Translations under genes and position numbers: made by a program
The notes under the pieces: generated by a model
Databases searched by the model: none
Told to the model about the DNA's origin: nothing
Seen by the model: only the letters and a program-made list of their open reading frames with translations
In this document: piece after piece, positions 11,046 through 21,501 of the stretch
Position numbering within the stretch: position 1 is the first letter of the stretch
How the letters are laid out: every line of letters starts with the position of its first letter
DNA from: Entamoeba invadens IP1
Taxonomy: Eukaryota; Evosea; Mastigamoebida; Endamoebidae
Direction: 5' to 3'
Length of the DNA stretch: 54,718 nt
Assembly (NCBI RefSeq): GCF_000330505.1
Contig: NW_004440274.1
Location: forward strand, 127,822-182,539

Positions 11046-13642
11046 GTTTCACCAAACATTTTTTTATTAAAAATTTCATATTATTTTGTACATGCATATA
11101 ACAAAAATCGGTTTCCGTTTGCTTGGAGTGGCATATCTATCATTGCAATAAAATATTTTCAAAAGATTATAACATTGAAAAAATAATATTATTATTTGAT
11201 AAAGTTTATTCACAAGATAAATAAATAAATTATTGTGAATAAATTTACAAATAAAAATAACCTGAAACAAAATAGAGTTGATGGTTTTTTAAGGTGAGCT
11301 TCGAGATTGTCACGACCCAAGTAATCTTAAGATCTTTTGGGCCGAATTAATTATTTTTTTAGTATATCGGCATTTTACTTTCCTCTTTACCAAACAACAA
11401 AAAAATATTTTTTAAAAATTTTTACAAAATTATTTTTTTCTAAATTTACACATTGTTGAATTGATTATATATAATCACCGTTAACCTTAACAGATCGTGT
11501 TATCAATTTTCAAAACAAAGTTATCAATGCAATCAAATGTTCAAATAAACAAATAAACAAATGAATAATAGTGTTGATACAAAGGTAATTTTCAAATTAA
11601 ATATCCACTTAAATAATAGTTGTTTATTACATTGAATTTATTAATTGTAAATAATAACTTTTGTGTGATGACTATGATATTCTTTAAAACAAAAATAAAC
11701 GATTATCATCAAATTCATTGTGTAACTACGTCGATGTGCACAATTTTCATCCAACAATTTTTTGTTAATAATTATATACAAGAGAGTTGTTATATATGAT
11801 TATTTTTTTATAACTATCAATTTCTTATTATTCAAATAAAAAAACATAATTAAACATATATATTTAAGTAACACCACAACATTCATTGTTATAAAAATAG
11901 AAACATGTATTGATTATTAACTTCAATAATCTAATAACAACAGATGATATATAAGGTTTCATTGTTAATCACAACATTTTCATTTTTATATAATGTCAAA
12001 AATAAAACTGGATAAATTTTTAGTGTGAAAACTTGTAACATCAAACCTGAACTTGAAATCATTACACTAAAATTACTAGGATAGCACGTTTTAAAACATT
12101 TTTGCTTTTAACTTGTTGCTCTATCATATACACATAAAATATAAAAATAAATATTTTATCATCAAAGAGTAAAAGCATATAATTAAAAAATAAAAAAAAT
12201 AAAGTATTTTGTTGTGGTACATTATATTAGTCGTTTCAACAAAAATGTTCATGATTATTTCAAAAAATAATTATAGACATATTTATTTATAATAACAGTT
12301 ATTCCTTTGAATCGTATATAACAGTGCATTAAAACATAAATTTTTGTTTTTTGGATTTAAATAACAATGTGCATACAATCTAAGTAATACACAATATTTA
12401 ATAACAATTCAGTTGCTTTCAAAATGAATTATATTAATAATGTAGAAAAAATATTTTAATTAAATTTATAAAATATATGAAATCGTATCTAAATGACAAC
12501 ACCAATTTAATTCAAAATATTAATTTGTTTATTATCAACATTTATAATTTGTTTACATGTATATCTGATTATATCATAAACAAATTTCAAGTGGTTGTCA
12601 TTTATTGTAACCAGTAAATATATAATTTATTTATTCATAACATGTACAAATGGGTGAGAACAACAAGTAGTTGAAAATATTTATTCACATTCTTTTCATA
12701 CAATAATATTTTTGTATTTGTTTAGTTTGAAATTATATGTTTACACACTCAAAAGGTTTACACATTTAATAATTTAATTGGTTTTTACAATGAACATGTA
12801 AAGTAAAAAAAAATGAAACCTTTTATCTCAATTATTATAATAAAAGCATTAAAAGTAACTGTATTATCATGTTATTATTTCACTATTCAATAACTGTTGT
12901 GATGTTATTGTTATAATGGTGTTATTTATGTGTGAGGTTAAACACAATAAATTTAAAAGATAATATATTAAATAACATTATTTACATGTTATAATTAACA
13001 ATGAGTTATTGGTAAATTATAATTTTTATGTAGTTACACAATTAAAATGATCACAAGTGTTTTAAATAAAAAAACAAATTCAATTATCTAAAATATGTTT
13101 AAAAAAATTATTTTCTTTGGTTTATGTTTACATTAACAATTACATTAAAATATAATTGTTTTTTATTTTATCATTCCATATTTTGTTATATTGACAACTA
13201 TGTGTGTGATTATCAAAAACTACATTTTTAAATTGAAATATAATTGTTTAAATATAAATAATTATTAAAAAAAACAATTAATTTTTTTGTTATCACTTTT
13301 TAAACATAAAAAATAATTAATTAATTAATAAATTATTTTTTATATTTATAATTATTTGACACGCATTTCAATCCTATTGTTACCAGCTCTTTATTATTTT
13401 AAGTATGTTTTTGACTTCAAATAAATATTATCAGCCCAAGCATTTTGATGAATTTTCAGGGTCACCTTTAAACTAAGTTTTATTTTTTTAAATATTTTTA
13501 AAAATGTTCATCATTAAAAATTTAAAAACTTTTTTATTTAAAAATTATAAAGACGAATAACAATAAATAGCGTCTCATCAAATATACATTATTCTAAAAT
13601 AAGCTATAAAGCAAACAATAAAATTATTATTTCTTAATTAAC
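11046..13642. other. AT-rich spacer
   Basis: About 2.6 kb of strongly AT-rich sequence. A slightly less AT-rich spot lies at 11285-11345. I see no gene, tRNA or terminal repeat. Confidence 0.55.
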
Positions 13643-13690
13643 AATGTTACGATTCTTTAAATTGTAACATAGTTAATTAATTGTAACAAT
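13643..13690. promoter_or_regulatory. three GTTAC/GTAAC motifs upstream of the 13718 gene
   Basis: Within 75 bp of the start codon the motif TTGTAAC occurs twice in direct orientation (about 13662 and 13681) and TGTTAC once inverted (about 13644). The first two form a short inverted repeat TGTTAC-n13-GTAACA. This could be a protein-binding site or a transcript hairpin. No known Entamoeba element is matched with confidence. Confidence 0.3.
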
Positions 13691-13717
13691 CACAAATTGA
13701 AGAACTATTTAATAAAA

Positions 13718-15064
13718 ATGTTACCAATAATAAATAGACCGTTACTCAATGAAGCGGAATTGACAACAGTACATGAACGACTCTTTGGACCCGATATTTG
13801 TGTGTTACAAGATGATGAGCAATCTGAACTACCAAAATCCACAATTAAAGAACTTGTCAGATCATATATCACCACAAAAGACCAACTTGTTTCGGCATCA
13901 GATACACTTGCCAAAATGTCCGAGTATTATGTTTCCAACACAGAAGTTTCAATAACAAAAGAAGACCAAATGAAATCATTACAGGAGCAAATGGAGATAC
14001 ACGAACGCATCTATGACAAGATGGATGAAGAAGATAAACGTCGAGAAGAAATCAAACAAAAGTGCCACCAGTTACAGTTACAACTGACCACTTTAAAAGA
14101 AATTATTAATAACATAATAAAATGCAATAAAAACGATGATCTTACATTTTACAAAAACTATGATGATAATATTTACGACATGATCGATTTAGAAACGAAA
14201 TTGTGTGACGAAGAAAAAAGTCCACTTCTTCTCAAAATTGCAGACATTGAACTGAAGCACAAAAATAAGATTGAAAGATATAAAAACTTATTAAAAATGA
14301 CTGGAGAATTCAAATTGGAGTTTTTTGGACAATTTGGATTGCCAAAAAACAGTGTTTTTGAAGACTTCCACACACTTGAAAAGAACATCAAAAGTAAATT
14401 TGGGAAGGTGCTGTATCAAACAAAAGGTGTCCCAAACGAAAATGGAATTCAAACTATTTTTAATACAGAACAGAAATTCTGTGTTGTTTTTAAAAAAACA
14501 GGCAAAGAAGTTTATTGTGGATGTTGTGTTATAAAAAGTGAAGGTAAACAAGAAGTGTATCCGTTTTCTATCAAAGAAGATGGTCATGTAATTTTGGACG
14601 TAAAATGTGACAATTACTTCATTGATACAAATAACAAAGCAATCACATTTGGAAATTACACCGTTGAATTAGCAAAACAACAACAAGTGAATGTTTCAAA
14701 CAATTTTGTGTCAAATCCACTACACCAAAGTTTAATGGGCGCACAACGTTCTTCAAAACAGGTTGTGTGTGGTATGAATGTAGTCTTTAATCCACAAGTC
14801 CAGAATCCAATACAATCCGATAAACCACAAAATTTATTTATGTCACAGCACAATGAAACTGTTCCACTAAATCAACAAATAATTGGCGCATCAACTTCAT
14901 CAAAACAGTTTGCTTATCCTACAAACCCATTCTCCAATTTACAAGTCCAGAACACAGTACAATCCGATAATGTACTGGGTTTATTTGTTTCACAACACGC
15001 TGAAGTAATTTTAAATAAAACTACTTTTAAAGAAGAGTGTCTCACAATTATATCTCTCATTTAA
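13718..15064 (+). CDS. coiled-coil protein with divergent TLDc-like region and duplicated C-terminal unit
   Basis: A 448-residue protein starting at the ATG in AATAAAAATG; the frame is open seven codons further upstream, but only from a TTG. Residues about 20-170 are Glu/Lys/Gln-rich and probably coiled coil (KSLQEQMEIHERIYDKMDEE). Residues about 225-325 contain KVLYQTKGVP, KFCVVFKKTGKEVYCGCCV and YPFSIKEDGH, a pattern reminiscent of TLDc-like domains attached to coiled coils in Entamoeba, but this is only suggestive. The C-terminus has two 49-residue tandem units (about 334-382 and 383-431) sharing SSKQ, QVQN.-QSD and SQH.E. No signal peptide or membrane segment is seen. It is probably a cytoplasmic scaffold-like protein of unknown role, and stands alone in AT-rich DNA. 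Confidence 0.75.
   Translation: MLPIINRPLLNEAELTTVHERLFGPDICVLQDDEQSELPKSTIKELVRSYITTKDQLVSASDTLAKMSEYYVSNTEVSITKEDQMKSLQEQMEIHERIYDKMDEEDKRREEIKQKCHQLQLQLTTLKEIINNIIKCNKNDDLTFYKNYDDNIYDMIDLETKLCDEEKSPLLLKIADIELKHKNKIERYKNLLKMTGEFKLEFFGQFGLPKNSVFEDFHTLEKNIKSKFGKVLYQTKGVPNENGIQTIFNTEQKFCVVFKKTGKEVYCGCCVIKSEGKQEVYPFSIKEDGHVILDVKCDNYFIDTNNKAITFGNYTVELAKQQQVNVSNNFVSNPLHQSLMGAQRSSKQVVCGMNVVFNPQVQNPIQSDKPQNLFMSQHNETVPLNQQIIGASTSSKQFAYPTNPFSNLQVQNTVQSDNVLGLFVSQHAEVILNKTTFKEECLTIISLI
14717..15010 (+). repeat. two 147-bp tandem coding units
   Basis: Two in-frame 147-bp units start at 14717 and 14864, each encoding 49 residues. They share CAAGTCCAGAA, GTACAATCCGAT / ATACAATCCGAT and the SQH.E codons. 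Differences are mostly substitutions, so the duplication is not very recent. A partial third start (LNKT) follows before the stop. Confidence 0.75.
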
Positions 15065-16956
15065 TTGATGTTCTGTCTGTTGCTATTTTTTACAAATTGA
15101 AAATAAGTATTGTCAATCTGGGAACGTTGTTAATTTAGTTAAAGTTATTTGTTGAATATCATTGGTTGTTTTTACAACTTAAAAATTACAAGCAATAACA
15201 CAATAATGAATTTGATTATAAAAAATTTACACTAAAAACAATAAAACGATGCTTTTTGACATCAACAAGTTAACGATTAATATTGTACACAACATAAAAA
15301 CATAATGATATGTTCAAAATCATTAAACTAATGAGTATTGAACGATCAAAAATGAATCAAACATTTATAACTATAAATAAATAACAATAAAAATCAAAGA
15401 AAGAAAACGCGCCGCGAGCGTCAAGAAAAAAGAGTTGTGAAGTCTCAGACAGCCGGTTAATCAACTTGTTGATTTATGAAAGACTTATAAACTTTACTTG
15501 AATTTTGTTAGCAATATTTTGTGGTTATTTTGCTTAAATATATAACCAAATCAACTGTATTAATTCACTTTTAAACGTCAAAATGATTTATTAAATTGTT
15601 TAAACTTATTTATGTTATTGAAATTGTTATTGTTTATTTGGTTTTGTAATAGTTATATTAATTAAATTTTTTGAACTCATATTTCCCCGTAAGTTACGAA
15701 CATTTTGATCTAAAACTCGCTTTAAAGAAATTAATAAGGTTACCAGAATTACCAAAGTTTATGAACTGACTTTGTTTTGAACGTTATGTATTTTTTGATG
15801 AGTCTGGCACATTTTAAAATTATTGGCAATATATAATGCATATTTGTATTAATAAAATTGATACAAATAATAATGTAGTAAATATGATTTTTAATATAGG
15901 TGTTTTTAAATAATAATTAATTTTGGTAAATATTCCGTATTTTTAAACAACTTTAATATTTTTATGTGCAAAAAATAAACCCAGCCATTTGTTTTATTTT
16001 GATGTTAAATTATCAAGAAACTGTGAATATTTGAATTGCCGAACCAAGTCAATACTCCACTTCCAGTTTATTTCCAATTTTCCAAATTTTAGTTATAATC
16101 TGAAAATTGATTTATTAACACTTCCCAATATCAAACTTTTATAATTTTTGGTTTAAAAATAATATTAATTCGACTAAATTAAGTGTTTCAACAGAAAACA
16201 AAAATTAAGGGGGTAATAATAAGCAAGTTTCGTTTAAAATGTGTCGGTTTTTTGTTGATAAAATGGGTTATTTATAATTTGATGTCGCTGAAATACCACT
16301 CAGATCGAATTTACTATATATTTGTTATATTTGTAGTTAATTTTACCATTTTGAATCATAAAAAACGAAGATAAAATTTTTGAAAATATACCGAAAACTT
16401 TTGAATCTGTATATGGTTTGAGTTTGTTTTTCAAAAATGTGTTTACTGTTTTTAGTTGTACAAACTGTAATTTACTTGATTTAAGTAACTGTTTTGTAAG
16501 TTGAGTTGAAATATTAAAAAATAATATAATATTTAAATTATAAATTTTGATATTAATATTATCAATTATAATTAATTTTTTATTATGAACTTTTGGGAAT
16601 TACAATTTTCTTTTATATCTTCCCAAAAAAATTCTCCACACAATTTTAATTATCACATCGCGAATGAGTAACGTTTATGTGTTTTCAATTGATTTGGAAA
16701 GTGAACAAATATCTGTTTTGGTTATTTTGAATATACGTTTTACCTCTAAAAAAAATGAGAAGGTAAGTATCCACAACGCCTTGACAGCATATTTGATGCA
16801 TTTTTGAATATAGAACACAAATAATTTTCCAATTTGTATTTAAATGTATTGTTGTTGTTGTTTTTAAATTTTATAAAAAGCCGAAAAAATATCAAAACTG
16901 TGTTGAACTTTTCAACACAGTTTTGTTGAAAATAAAAGAACTTGACATTAAAATTG
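15065..16956. other. intergenic, AT-rich with one GC-rich spot
   Basis: Mostly featureless AT-rich DNA. A short GC-rich patch at 15407-15460 (ACGCGCCGCGAGCGTC) stands out but has no readable gene. The open frame at 16183 starts without ATG and has no protein-like pattern. An inverted repeat CAAAACTGTGTTGAA / TTCAACACAGTTTTG lies at 16893-16925, 30-60 bp before the next gene. Confidence 0.5.
16893..16925. promoter_or_regulatory. inverted repeat just upstream of Stealth gene A
   Basis: CAAAACTGTGTTGAA is followed after 3 bases by its exact reverse complement, 32 bp before the ATG at 16957. It could be a regulatory site or a 5' UTR hairpin. No equivalent lies before the paralogue at 49219. Confidence 0.4.
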
Positions 16957-18426
16957 ATGCAGTTGTATGTACTGTTTATTTCCCTCTCGAGTTTTGCACT
17001 ACTTCTCTTGATGGTACTAACATTCACAATTCAACCAAACACCAATTTCCCAAAGAAGTCTTATTTGGTGTACACACAATTTTTGAATGACAAACAAGAG
17101 AAGTTGATTTATAGTAAAGAAGACGTGTTATTGCACAACAAAGAATATAACAAACAACACCCAAAACCAATTGCAAATACAACAAAAAACAACAAAAACG
17201 AGTATTACAGAGATCTGAGAATGGATACAGAAGGAATAGAAGATTTCAAAGAAGACAATACCCATCTCTATCGCAACCTCTTCAAAATATTTCGATTCAC
17301 AAAGCCTCGAAAAAGTGTTCCAGTAGACTTCTCAAAAAGTATTGAAGGTCTTCCAGATGAATGTGGAGGGCATTTGGATGCGCTTTGGCTTTGGGTCAAT
17401 GGGAGTGAAGAGAAGTGGGTTGAAAGTGTCAAGAAATACAAGCCGGACTATGACTCAGCACGATTCAGAGATTACAACACACTTTTGTACTCGATGAGAA
17501 GTGTATATAAATACGCGCCGTACATCAAGAGATACTTTTTGGCAACAGCAGACCAAGTCCCAAGTTACTTGAATGCGCCACTTGGAGAGACTTCTTTTAT
17601 TCTGAAAAGTCACAATACAAATCAGAGTAAATACTCACATGCAAAACAACACAAAGAGAGTGTGGAGGACGTCTATAACAATCACAGAGACAAAGATCTG
17701 TATACACTTGAATTGGTGTCACACTCCGAATTTGTCGATAACAAGAGTCTTCCATTGTTCAACTCAGACGCACTCGAAAGTCGAATTCATCACATCAAAA
17801 ATCTTGGAAACTGTTTTGTCTATTTCAACGACGACTTCTTGTTGGCGAGACCAACTCCAATCAGTTACTTCTTCAAATACGGCAAAGTGCACCGGTATTG
17901 TTCGATTGATTATGACGCACAGAAATACGCACACGTCTCACAACACCAAAACTCGACGTCCGTTGCAAATGGACTGATTAATAAACGATTTGGGTTATCA
18001 AAAGACACACAACACTATTTCCAGTCGCATGTAGAATACACGTTATTGAAAACATCATTACTTGAACTCGAAATGGCGTTTCCTGTTGAGTTTGAAAAAC
18101 AACAAAATTTGAAATTCAGAGAGTTTGGTGCAATTAATATGCAACACCTTGCTATGCATTATATGAGATACACAGGAAAGGCATTTCAGACATTTGAAAT
18201 GGAGTGGAACTACTTCTTCGACTTCAAAATAAATCACAACAAAAACCATGAAAGTTTATTTAGAATTAATGAGACAGAACCTTACTCTATTTGTATCAAT
18301 GACGCTTTGAACGGGTATGACAACGATCCAGAAGCGGGAGACAAAGAAATCAGATACGTGTTGAGATTTTTACAGAGAATGTTACCAGAGAAAACGCCAT
18401 TTGAACTCGATTTTGAAAGTAAATAA
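16957..18426 (+). CDS. Stealth-family sugar-phosphate transferase, paralogue A
   Basis: A 489-residue type II membrane protein. The ATG at 16957 is chosen over an upstream TTG and gives MQLYVLFISL followed by a hydrophobic anchor to about residue 27. Stealth regions are visible in order. CR1 is DALWLWVNGSEEKWV (about 141-155). CR2 (about 168-306) has FRDYNTLLYSMRSVYKYAPY, LATADQVPSYLN, LPLFNSDALE and the YFNDDF motif (D292, D293). CR3 is FREFGAINMQHLAMHYMRYTG, and CR4 lies in EIRYVLRFLQRMLPEKTPF. Family members transfer hexose-1-phosphate to sugars (GlcNAc-1-phosphotransferase, bacterial capsule polymerases), so a Golgi role in phosphodiester-linked glycans is likely. Codons 115-294 are identical in DNA to paralogue B at 49219, while both flanks differ. 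Confidence 0.9.
   Translation: MQLYVLFISLSSFALLLLMVLTFTIQPNTNFPKKSYLVYTQFLNDKQEKLIYSKEDVLLHNKEYNKQHPKPIANTTKNNKNEYYRDLRMDTEGIEDFKEDNTHLYRNLFKIFRFTKPRKSVPVDFSKSIEGLPDECGGHLDALWLWVNGSEEKWVESVKKYKPDYDSARFRDYNTLLYSMRSVYKYAPYIKRYFLATADQVPSYLNAPLGETSFILKSHNTNQSKYSHAKQHKESVEDVYNNHRDKDLYTLELVSHSEFVDNKSLPLFNSDALESRIHHIKNLGNCFVYFNDDFLLARPTPISYFFKYGKVHRYCSIDYDAQKYAHVSQHQNSTSVANGLINKRFGLSKDTQHYFQSHVEYTLLKTSLLELEMAFPVEFEKQQNLKFREFGAINMQHLAMHYMRYTGKAFQTFEMEWNYFFDFKINHNKNHESLFRINETEPYSICINDALNGYDNDPEAGDKEIRYVLRFLQRMLPEKTPFELDFESK
17297..17840 (+). repeat. 544-bp identical tract shared with 49559-50102
   Basis: Base-by-base comparison shows 544 identical positions with 49559-50102, no gaps, direct orientation, offset 32,262. 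It lies wholly inside the Stealth reading frame (CR1 and most of CR2). Outside it the genes differ strongly in DNA and protein. Identity includes silent positions, which points to recent gene conversion rather than protein selection. Confidence 0.95.
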
Positions 18427-18699
18427 TAACCATATTGATTTGTACTTTTCATTTACTTTAAATATACTTTATCTAATTAGAAAGTTACATAATTTAATTT
18501 ACTATTACTGTGGATTTATATTAAAAAATATATATTAATTAATATATATATTTAGTATTATAATAAACTATTAAACAACCATAATAAATAAAATTATATT
18601 ATTATTATAATTATAATAAAAATGATAATAATTATTATTCAAACTTCATAGTTTTGAGTAAAACATCGAACAAAAAAATACTTGTTGAAACAAAACACA

Positions 18700-21189
18700 A
18701 TGTCACGCCTTGAAAAAGTCTTTCTAATGAACGTCTCTCTTTATATAAACACAGTCGAGTCAATCAGAAATTTTATGATGGTTAACAAACAGTGTCTTGA
18801 AGCGATTAAAATGCTTCACATCAATTCATACATCGACGTTTCGTCTTACGTTTTTTCTTGTGAGATTTCTTCATCACAAACATTTTACTCTCACATCGCT
18901 GACTTCATTTTCAGAGTGTTTGAGAACATCGAAACACTCCAGTGTTGTGCTTATATGTTAGAAAACTGTTCTTTTGAGAAGTACAACGACAGAATCCAAA
19001 GCATTGTTATCGTTAAAACCGCACAAAACAAATTTAGTTTCAAACAACACAGACATATGCCGAGTTGCGTGTTACCAAAGATAAAAAGCGTCTTTATAGA
19101 TCCATTTAATTTCTTTAGATTAAGAGTTGATCAATTAACGAATCTAAAAATAGTAAGTCTCTGTGCGTGGAAACTACCGAAGTATGTTCTAAGAGATGTT
19201 TATGAGAGCAACTCCGTTACAACTGCCTCATTTTGGCGCTGTGCAATTCCAGAGTTCTTACTCAAAATATGTCGGCAAATCGAACTCCGCAAATCAAAGT
19301 TTATGAAAGAAATTGAGACCACTACAGTCATTGAAAGCACAGTATTGACTAAAGTGTATACAACAGATTTGTCTCAAGCAGTTGTAGAACTGAGAAAGAA
19401 CAACGTCAAAGTGCTCAATTTTTCAAGTCCACAAATGTTAAGTAAAGAAGAACAAATTGTGTTGGGCGACGACAGATATAGTGGAGAAGTCTTTGTGACG
19501 ACGTCAAAAGCATTACTGGAAGACAGAGTTTATGTGAAAAAGTATTATAACAATGAGAAGTACAATATCGACAAATTTGATGATAAAATAACACAGCAAA
19601 TTGTTGGTGAAAAGTGTGAATTAAATACCAACAAAAAACAAGGCAAAAAGCCGTATTTGGGGTTTACATTGACATTACACTCGCCGTTGGTGTTGGTTGA
19701 AAATGGTGTGAGAGAGATAGTTATATTGTCGCGACGATCTGTGTGTGTCAATTTATCCAAATTACAACATGTGACAATCCGTCTAATTTATTGTTCGTCT
19801 TTCACAATTTCAAATTCGAATGACATTCTTTGTGATTTCAAGTGTGTGACAATTGCACATCTGAACAAGTTAGTAAATGGAATTGTTGAAATTGGCGATT
19901 ATTGTGAGTCTTTGGTGATCCACTCAGAGTGCAAAAATTGCTCTGTTACTTCAGCAAACCACACAAACAGCAATTTGATGCCAAAAATCACAAAAATTGA
20001 AATGAACTTTTGTGAAAATGTGAACATCGAAAAGCTCGACATTGGAGAAGTGTTTTGTTCACACGTGAAAACTTCGAAAATTGAGAATTGTGTCATTGGT
20101 CACGTTACATTTAGAAATTGCACCGAGTGCGAATTTCTTCGCACAAATTGCCCAAAAAGGGAGTGTAACAAAATTACATTCACGTCACAAAAAAATGAAA
20201 AAAAGTGCAGACGCCTTTATTCATTAAAGTCCTCAACAACCCACGACGAATTCACAAACAACGTTAACTGCAGGTTTGTGTGCTTCTTAAACGGGAAAAC
20301 TTCTATATCAGAAAACGAACTTTCGCAATTCCAGAATGCCGAAATACAACAACAAAAGAACTTGTTTGTAATGGCAAAAAGAGTCGTCTTTGTTGGGAAA
20401 AAAGTAAAAAAGTTGCACTTTGACAGATTGCCACCAAATGACCAATTCAAAAAGTTTAACATCACATTTGATCGATTTTTTGTGGGTGAAAAAATTGAAA
20501 TTAATTCTGCAAAATCAGTGAAGTACAAAAACGGTGATGTAAAAGATTATTATTACGGCCCATCAATACTTTCTAATGTGAAAGTCAAACATTGCAAAAA
20601 CGCGAATTTGTATTTCAAAAACAACGAATTGGTGGTCGATAAAGTCAGTGGCATCGTGACAAGAAAGTTTCTTGTGTCAAACAAATGTTTTTATGCAAAA
20701 GACAATGAGAAAAAGACACTCTTTGACTGCGATTGTGCCATTTTCGATGTGAGAACAAACTCCGATGTGTTCGATTTGTCAATGTATGAAGGCAAAAAGG
20801 TTGTAATTACAAATATCAAAAAACATGTCATTTCGTGTAAAAAACTTGTGTTGAGTGATAAAGTCGAAGAGTTGGAACTCCAAGAAATTCAATTTGAAGA
20901 AGTCGAAGGAACTGGTCTGAAGAAAGCGAGAAATTTGAATGGAAAAATCGTGAAGACAATTTTGTGTGAGAAGTGTGAAAAGGTGTTCAGGAAGAAATGT
21001 GAGGAAATTGTATGCTCGGACAACGTCGAAAAAGTTGTGATTGGAAATTGCAAAAAGTTGGTGAAAATCATTTTGTCTGAAAACACAAAGATACTACACA
21101 TCCAAAACTGCCCTAAATTAACTCATATTGAGGGTATCAAACAAGTTGCAACTCTCACCATTAAAAATTGTGAAAAATACATTCATTAA
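18700..21189 (+). CDS. large LRR-type protein, BspA-like, cytoplasmic
   Basis: An 829-residue protein. The ATG at 18700 (MSRLEKVFLMNVSLYINTVE) is preferred to the TTG codons upstream. The N-terminus, MSRLEKVFLMN..YINTVESIRNFMMVNKQCLEA, matches the opening helix pair of Entamoeba BspA-like and F-box-like LRR proteins. The rest is a long series of irregular Leu/Val/Ile/Asn-rich strands (KCKKLVKIILSENTKI, HIQNCPKLTHIEGIKQVATL) typical of LRR solenoids, with many NC and EKC turns. There is no signal peptide or membrane segment. Such proteins are usually ligand- or partner-binding scaffolds; the partner is not predictable. The gene ends 25 bp before an inverted-repeat element. Confidence 0.8.
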   Translation: MSRLEKVFLMNVSLYINTVESIRNFMMVNKQCLEAIKMLHINSYIDVSSYVFSCEISSSQTFYSHIADFIFRVFENIETLQCCAYMLENCSFEKYNDRIQSIVIVKTAQNKFSFKQHRHMPSCVLPKIKSVFIDPFNFFRLRVDQLTNLKIVSLCAWKLPKYVLRDVYESNSVTTASFWRCAIPEFLLKICRQIELRKSKFMKEIETTTVIESTVLTKVYTTDLSQAVVELRKNNVKVLNFSSPQMLSKEEQIVLGDDRYSGEVFVTTSKALLEDRVYVKKYYNNEKYNIDKFDDKITQQIVGEKCELNTNKKQGKKPYLGFTLTLHSPLVLVENGVREIVILSRRSVCVNLSKLQHVTIRLIYCSSFTISNSNDILCDFKCVTIAHLNKLVNGIVEIGDYCESLVIHSECKNCSVTSANHTNSNLMPKITKIEMNFCENVNIEKLDIGEVFCSHVKTSKIENCVIGHVTFRNCTECEFLRTNCPKRECNKITFTSQKNEKKCRRLYSLKSSTTHDEFTNNVNCRFVCFLNGKTSISENELSQFQNAEIQQQKNLFVMAKRVVFVGKKVKKLHFDRLPPNDQFKKFNITFDRFFVGEKIEINSAKSVKYKNGDVKDYYYGPSILSNVKVKHCKNANLYFKNNELVVDKVSGIVTRKFLVSNKCFYAKDNEKKTLFDCDCAIFDVRTNSDVFDLSMYEGKKVVITNIKKHVISCKKLVLSDKVEELELQEIQFEEVEGTGLKKARNLNGKIVKTILCEKCEKVFRKKCEEIVCSDNVEKVVIGNCKKLVKIILSENTKILHIQNCPKLTHIEGIKQVATLTIKNCEKYIH

Positions 21190-21214
21190 ATTTTTGGTAT
21201 GATTTGTTTGTGTA

Positions 21215-21440
21215 AAGAGCACCAGAAAACTGTCGTACAGCAGAAAATAGTCGTACACATTGTTTTATGGTATTTTTCTGTATAAAGTCGGGTTTTTATT
21301 TTTTCAAAACCCTTTTTTTTCCTGATTGTTTAGTCAATTTTTATACGTGAAAAAATATTCCTGATTTTTTGGTTTGTTTGATACTAAAATCACAAGTGTA
21401 CGACAATTTACTTGCTGTACGACTATTTTCTGTTGGTCTT
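21215..21440. mobile_element. 226-bp MITE, TA target site
   Basis: Imperfect terminal inverted repeats of about 44 bp flanked by TA (21213-21214 and 21441-21442). Each TIR contains two GTCGTACA motifs (left CTGTCGTACAGCAG and AATAGTCGTACAC), and the right end is the mirror. There is no coding capacity. Size and TA duplication fit a mariner-type MITE. It sits just after the LRR gene and may supply its 3' end. Confidence 0.85.
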
Positions 21441-21501
21441 TATTATTTTTATTTTGAATAGAATTTATAAACTTCAATATAACATTAAATATTCATTTGT
21501 A

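Noticed and set aside
10877..11270. Several short frames around the right end of the 10-kb element
   Set aside because: AT-driven composition, overlapping on both strands, and partly made of the TIR itself.
15407..15460. GC-rich spot as a possible structured RNA gene
   Set aside because: Short, no cloverleaf, no conserved box or clear stem extending beyond a few bases; not enough to call.
17639..17977. 112-codon frame inside Stealth A, and its near-identical counterpart at 49901-50263
   Set aside because: Both are alternative-frame readings of the converted tract; their similarity is explained by the identical DNA, and the main frame has the conserved Stealth motifs.
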